Below, piece after piece: positions 59,901-64,000 of a stretch of 64,000 bases of DNA. Source of the stretch: Phaseolus vulgaris (lineage: Eukaryota; Streptophyta; Magnoliopsida; Fabales; Fabaceae). Both the position numbers and the translations under genes were made by a program. The DNA lies in contig NC_023758.2 in NCBI RefSeq assembly GCF_000499845.2, positions 25,765,520 through 25,829,519 on the forward strand. The letters are read 5' to 3'. The notes under the pieces are model-generated. The model was not told the origin of the DNA, searched no databases, and was given only the letters and a program-made list of their open reading frames with translations. Each line of letters opens with the position of its first letter. Positions within the stretch are counted from its first letter, which is position 1.

Positions 59901-62399
59901 TTGAAAGGGGTCAACACTAAAAGCAGCAATTATTGTAATTAAAGATATGTAAAGCTCTTAAACTTAACCACAAAGAAAATGACAACCATTTTATTTATAA
60001 TGCTAAAAGAAAATGACATGACTTCGTAAGTGATCTCCATTTCTTTATTTTTCTTGTCAAATTACATTTCATTTGTGAAGTTTTTTATACTGTTTGTACA
60101 AAAATTAGTTACAAATAAAGATGTTTTTTTAGGTATGTGATTAAGATGTTTTTTTCTTTTTAATGCTTAAAAATAAGAATGCGCACTTTGTTAATGAAGT
60201 AAATGACGCTTTTCTCTTGTGAAACAGATTTAAATTACACCAACTTTTGCTTCAGATTTTAGAACTTTATCATCACAAATAGATGAATATATGAAAAATT
60301 GTTTTTTATTTTATTTTAAGTGAAATAAATATCTCAATAGTAAAGAACAATTTTTATGGTGATAGTGATCGACACATCGAAATTTTCTAATGTTATTAGA
60401 TAACTTTTTATGTCACGATTTCTTTTATATAGTTTTAAATGCTTAATTGTTGGTTTTATACTTAAAAATCGAACTAAATTTTAAAATTCATACAATTAGT
60501 TTTAAAAAAAATATATTTTTATTATCACAAAATTGGTAATAGAAATCTATAACTAACTTTAGACAAACCGAAATAATAAAATGAAATGAATTTGACTGAT
60601 ACTTATTCCTTTAAATATGATATTAAGTACATTTTATATTTAAGTCTAATATGAAAAAGTAACACCTATCACATATATATTAGATGTTAATTAGACAAGT
60701 GACCTTATTTTGTTAGGAAACATTATTTTTATCGCATAAGTTTAATTTTAAACATAATAAATTTTATGTATAAATTATACTCTTGATTCTCTGAGTCATG
60801 TACCTCAAAACATGGTTTTTAGGATCTGTATTTTAAAAAAGTTACCGCTCAAACAATTTTCTCCTTCCTAATAAAGAACAATAAGCTATTATTCAGTGAA
60901 CGTACATTTAGGGTTGAAGTTACGGAAAATGATAAATTCACTAGGGAAACTATTCTTTCTTCACTTTCAAACAATTACATTGAACATTTATTACTTGTGG
61001 TATAAGAAAAAATACCATTTTTCTTTAAATTTCTACAAAGATTTTAAAAACTCATCATAATTCAAATCGAATCAATTGAACATCCAACTTAGATCTATAC
61101 TCCGACTTCGATCTATACTCGAATCTCCATATTAATAAAACCAATTCCAATACTCTAACTTTGTCATATAAATCTAGTTTGATCAATAGATTTTTCAGTA
61201 AAATCTTGATAAGTAACAACTTTTATTTTTATCATAATTACTTATAGATGTTATTTTTTTTATAACAATACTAAATCTATATATATACTAAGTAACTTTA
61301 GATTTTAAAGATAATAAAAATTTATGAGATGAATAGTACAAATATATCATAATCACACTATACATACACATAATTTTCTTTTATATTAACTTTTTTTTTC
61401 CTTTATGTAATAATAAATACTTCTTATCTCAAATTTTTGATAAAAGGGATAGTTTTTATATTTTATTATAATAAAGTATGTGTGATAAATAAAGTCATGT
61501 GAATGTAACATGATTTTAGTTTAAAATGATCACACATAAATCATGTTACAATTTCTCTAATTTTATAGAGTAATTTCATTTTAGTAATAAGAGACAAAAT
61601 TGTCCCAATTTTATAAAAAATCTCCTTATCTATCAGACACATAAATAAATAAATAATATTATAAATTTTTTATAATATAGCTAAGTTTTAGGAACGTTAT
61701 AACGAGGATCGAAATTAAAACAAGGTTATAAAATGATATGCGATAATTTCCAATTTAATTAGATCTTATTTCATAATTCCATACAATAAAACCAACAAAA
61801 TATAAAATTTTCTAATTGAATTCAGTTTTTTTTTAATATGACCCAATAGCAGCTATAACTCCAGCTTGTGCTACATTAAATTATTTTGCATAGCCTGTTT
61901 TGTTATTTTTATATTTGAAAATGCTACTCTTGAAAAACATGTTAAAGTGTAGATAAACATTAATTCATCATTCATGGTACACAAATCTCACTAAACATGT
62001 AAGATTAATTAATCTTAAAAAAAAGCATAGGCATATTTGAAAAACGTCAGGAAAGTGCGTGGAAAATATTTAATTTGAATTACATAAGATATGACTTAGC
62101 AATGACCAAAAAGAAGTTAAAAAATCCAACAGTTTTGTTCTTCTTTTTTGTTTATTACTAAATCCTACCGTTTCCTATGTCGTCTTTCTGTGCTCATATA
62201 TAGTCATAGCTTTTTTCTGCAGTCATAGGTTTTGTCTGCTAAGAATCCACTTCTAACTTTTTTATTTCACTTGCAAACGATATAAGATTCGAGTATCACA
62301 GTGATTACATCTTCAATCTACTTAACAATATTATCACTCACTAAAATGGATTAATTAACTAATAATAAGGTCGAAAAAAAAAGATAATTATGAAAATGA
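50995..62399. other. Long AT-rich intergenic region, no gene recognised
   Basis: Both strands show only short chance frames. Minor features are a GC-richer patch at 51330-51430, another at 54100-54320 (with an acgcgcg motif), a perfect 9-bp inverted repeat with a 3-bp loop at 53438-53458, a taa microsatellite near 54072, and a 25-bp minisatellite at 57191-57265. No tRNA, rRNA or known miRNA was seen. Confidence 0.5.
57191..57265. repeat. Minisatellite, three units of 25 bp
   Basis: The units start cagtagtcgag, caacaactgag and caataactgaa, and each ends in caaatc or caagtc. Copies are 65-85 percent alike. Confidence 0.8.
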
Positions 62400-62900
62400 G
62401 TAGAGGGGCAGGAGTGGATCCCACGCGCCACCAAATGATTTGTGGGGGAAGATGCGCGTGAGAGTGTCGAGACCTAATCAGCATTAGCGAGAAAACGACA
62501 AGAAGCTTTGATCCACTATAAAGTGGGAGTGGGTGCCACGTGTCAGCTTCCTAACTCCATTTTTCTAACTTCCTAAACGACACCTTCTCCTTCGCAGATG
62601 CACCCATTACCCGGCCCCTACTCGTCGTTTCGTTCTCCAGCTTCCATCACACAATAATTATTTATTTATTTTTGTTGATAACGTAGCAAAATAAAATACC
62701 AATTTTTTTTTTTTAATATACTTAGTTTGCAAAAGGTTTTGTTTCTTTAAAGAGATGAAAAGGGGCAAGCCCTTATTGCTGAAAGATACGTGTGTCCAAA
62801 GATGGAAAATAATGCAGCACAAGTGACCACTATATAAAAGTGGCAAATTATGGTCTATAGTCTACACAAAATAGCAGCACAACACACTTCTATTCAGCTT
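62400..62900 (+). promoter_or_regulatory. Promoter-like island with G-box and TATA box
   Basis: A GC-richer stretch contains a G-box/ABRE (gccacgtgtc, about 62535). A strong TATA box (ctatataaaag, 62830-62840) lies about 295 bp further, followed by a C/A-rich start region (cacaacacacttc). No ORF follows within the window, so a gene would need a long leader or an intron. It is the only promoter-like cluster in the right 12 kb. Confidence 0.35.
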
Positions 62901-63740
62901 TTCAATTTCAACAGTACCATTTTAAACTTATTTTTCCCATCTAAATAACCATGACACTGACAACATTTTGCCCCTTCATTATCATAATTACTATGTCATT
63001 TCCTTTTTAAATATATATGTGTGCATATTAAATATTTTAAAACACAAACTTTGTTATCTATAGAAAATCCCAACTCAATTTAAATAAAATTAGTATATAT
63101 ATATTAAATAAAAATAAAAAGTCTTTAAATGTTTTAGATTTATACTTTTCTATTATTTATGTTTCTTTCACTTTTAGGTTATTTTCTTTATATTGTCTAA
63201 AAACTAAACTTCAAAAGTTGTTTTATCAATATTTTTTTAAAAAAAAAATACAGACAATCAAATGAGAGAAGTTTCTTTAACACCATCTACAATAAATAAT
63301 ATACACTTAACAAATACTTATAATAATATTTTTAATTAAAAAAAATAAAAAAAATATTAATTTATTGAAGTGTTTGTTAAGTAAAAATGTATGTTTTTAC
63401 TGTTTATCGACTCAACATATCATAATCTAATCAAATTCACCCTAAATCACCTTGTTTAATTGTTGGAAATAAATATATTTTTTTTTAAATCATGTTATCT
63501 TTAATGTATGAAGCCAACAACAACTTTATTCGGGTTTCAAAACCACATATATATATATATATATATATATTAATTACAAATTTTAATGTGTATTTCTTAT
63601 TTTATATTTCTTTTATTTGTAATAAAAAATAATAAATAGAACCTGGATGTTCTAACCCCTTTATAATTCAATATATCATCTAAAAATTCATAATTGTAAT
63701 AACAATTATTATGTATAAATACATCCTACCAGTTAATTAT
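62901..63740. other. AT-rich non-coding DNA
   Basis: No gene is seen. It includes a (TA)n microsatellite at 63546-63572. Confidence 0.5.
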
Positions 63741-64000
63741 TGTTGAAAATCCCACATCAATTAGAGATTAGGAGATTTCATAGTATACAATTGGGTGCAA
63801 ACCTCACCTCATAAACTGGTTTTATGAGTTTGAGTTAACCTTAAAGTCCACTTCTTAATATGGTATCAGAGTCATTTTGAGCATATTCTGACGAGTGTTT
63901 GCTGACCTTATCAGGTCACCTGCTATCGAGCCGTTACCGGATCACCCATAATATGTTATCTCACATCCGCTATCGAGCCGTTATCGGATCACCCATAATA
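63741..64000 (+). mobile_element. TRIM-type miniature LTR retrotransposon, cut by window edge
   Basis: An LTR-like block starts TGTTGAAAATCCCACATC and contains aacctcacctcataaactgg and aaagtccactt. It is followed at 63861 by TGGTATCAGAG, an exact initiator-Met primer site. The LTR is only about 115-120 bp, as in legume TRIM elements. No coding region follows before the edge. Inside, ctatcgagccgtta followed by cggatcacccataata occurs twice (from about 63922 and 63969). Confidence 0.7.

Overview
This is a plant nuclear window: AT-rich, full of plant-type LTR retrotransposons, a plant LINE, a CACTA transposon and MITEs, and with one spliced host gene. The legume-like transposon ends (CACTACAAGAAAA) and the TRIM at the right edge suggest a legume. 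That assignment is inference, not proof.

Layout. 1-520: tail of a Ty1/copia RNase H with the start of its 3' LTR. 521-3156: AT-rich DNA made partly of diverged repeats that recur at 10.2-12.0 kb. 3157-7373: a 4.2 kb CACTA transposon with subterminal repeats, no recognisable transposase, and captured host sequence that includes one exact exon of the CAAX protease STE24. 7907-10160: a decayed L1-type LINE. 11990-39046: a three-level nest of LTR retrotransposons. 42090-49439: a complete 11-exon minus-strand gene for COG6, a subunit of the conserved oligomeric Golgi tethering complex. An hAT-like MITE lies in its intron 2 and two MULE-type MITEs lie just upstream. 50986-63740: about 12.7 kb of AT-rich DNA without a recognisable gene, apart from a promoter-like island at 62.4-62.9 kb. 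63741-64000: start of a TRIM-type element cut by the window edge.

The nest. The outer element (minus strand, about 9.5 kb without insertions) is a Ty3/gypsy element of Tat type. It has gag, protease, RT, RNase H and integrase on the minus strand and a separate antisense ORF on the plus strand between integrase and the 3' LTR. That antisense ORF has its own TATA box and an intron that splices in frame. The middle element (plus strand, 17336-34892) is a chromovirus resembling the CRM clade, inserted in the outer pol between RNase H and integrase. The inner element (minus strand, 23555-33330) is a Sirevirus-like Ty1/copia element with an env-like ORF, inserted in the middle element's integrase. 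Target-site duplications of 5 bp with one mismatch (gttgt/gttgc and ccaag/cctag) support the middle and inner insertions. The outer LTRs differ strongly, while the middle and inner LTR pairs differ by about 2 percent by eye.

All element coding regions carry stops or frameshifts. Only COG6 looks like an intact, functional gene. No clearly new system stands out. The most unusual points are the promoter-plus-intron antisense ORF, the captured STE24 exon, the paired frameshifts in the env-like ORF, and the 23-bp LTR deletion that cuts the integrase tail short.
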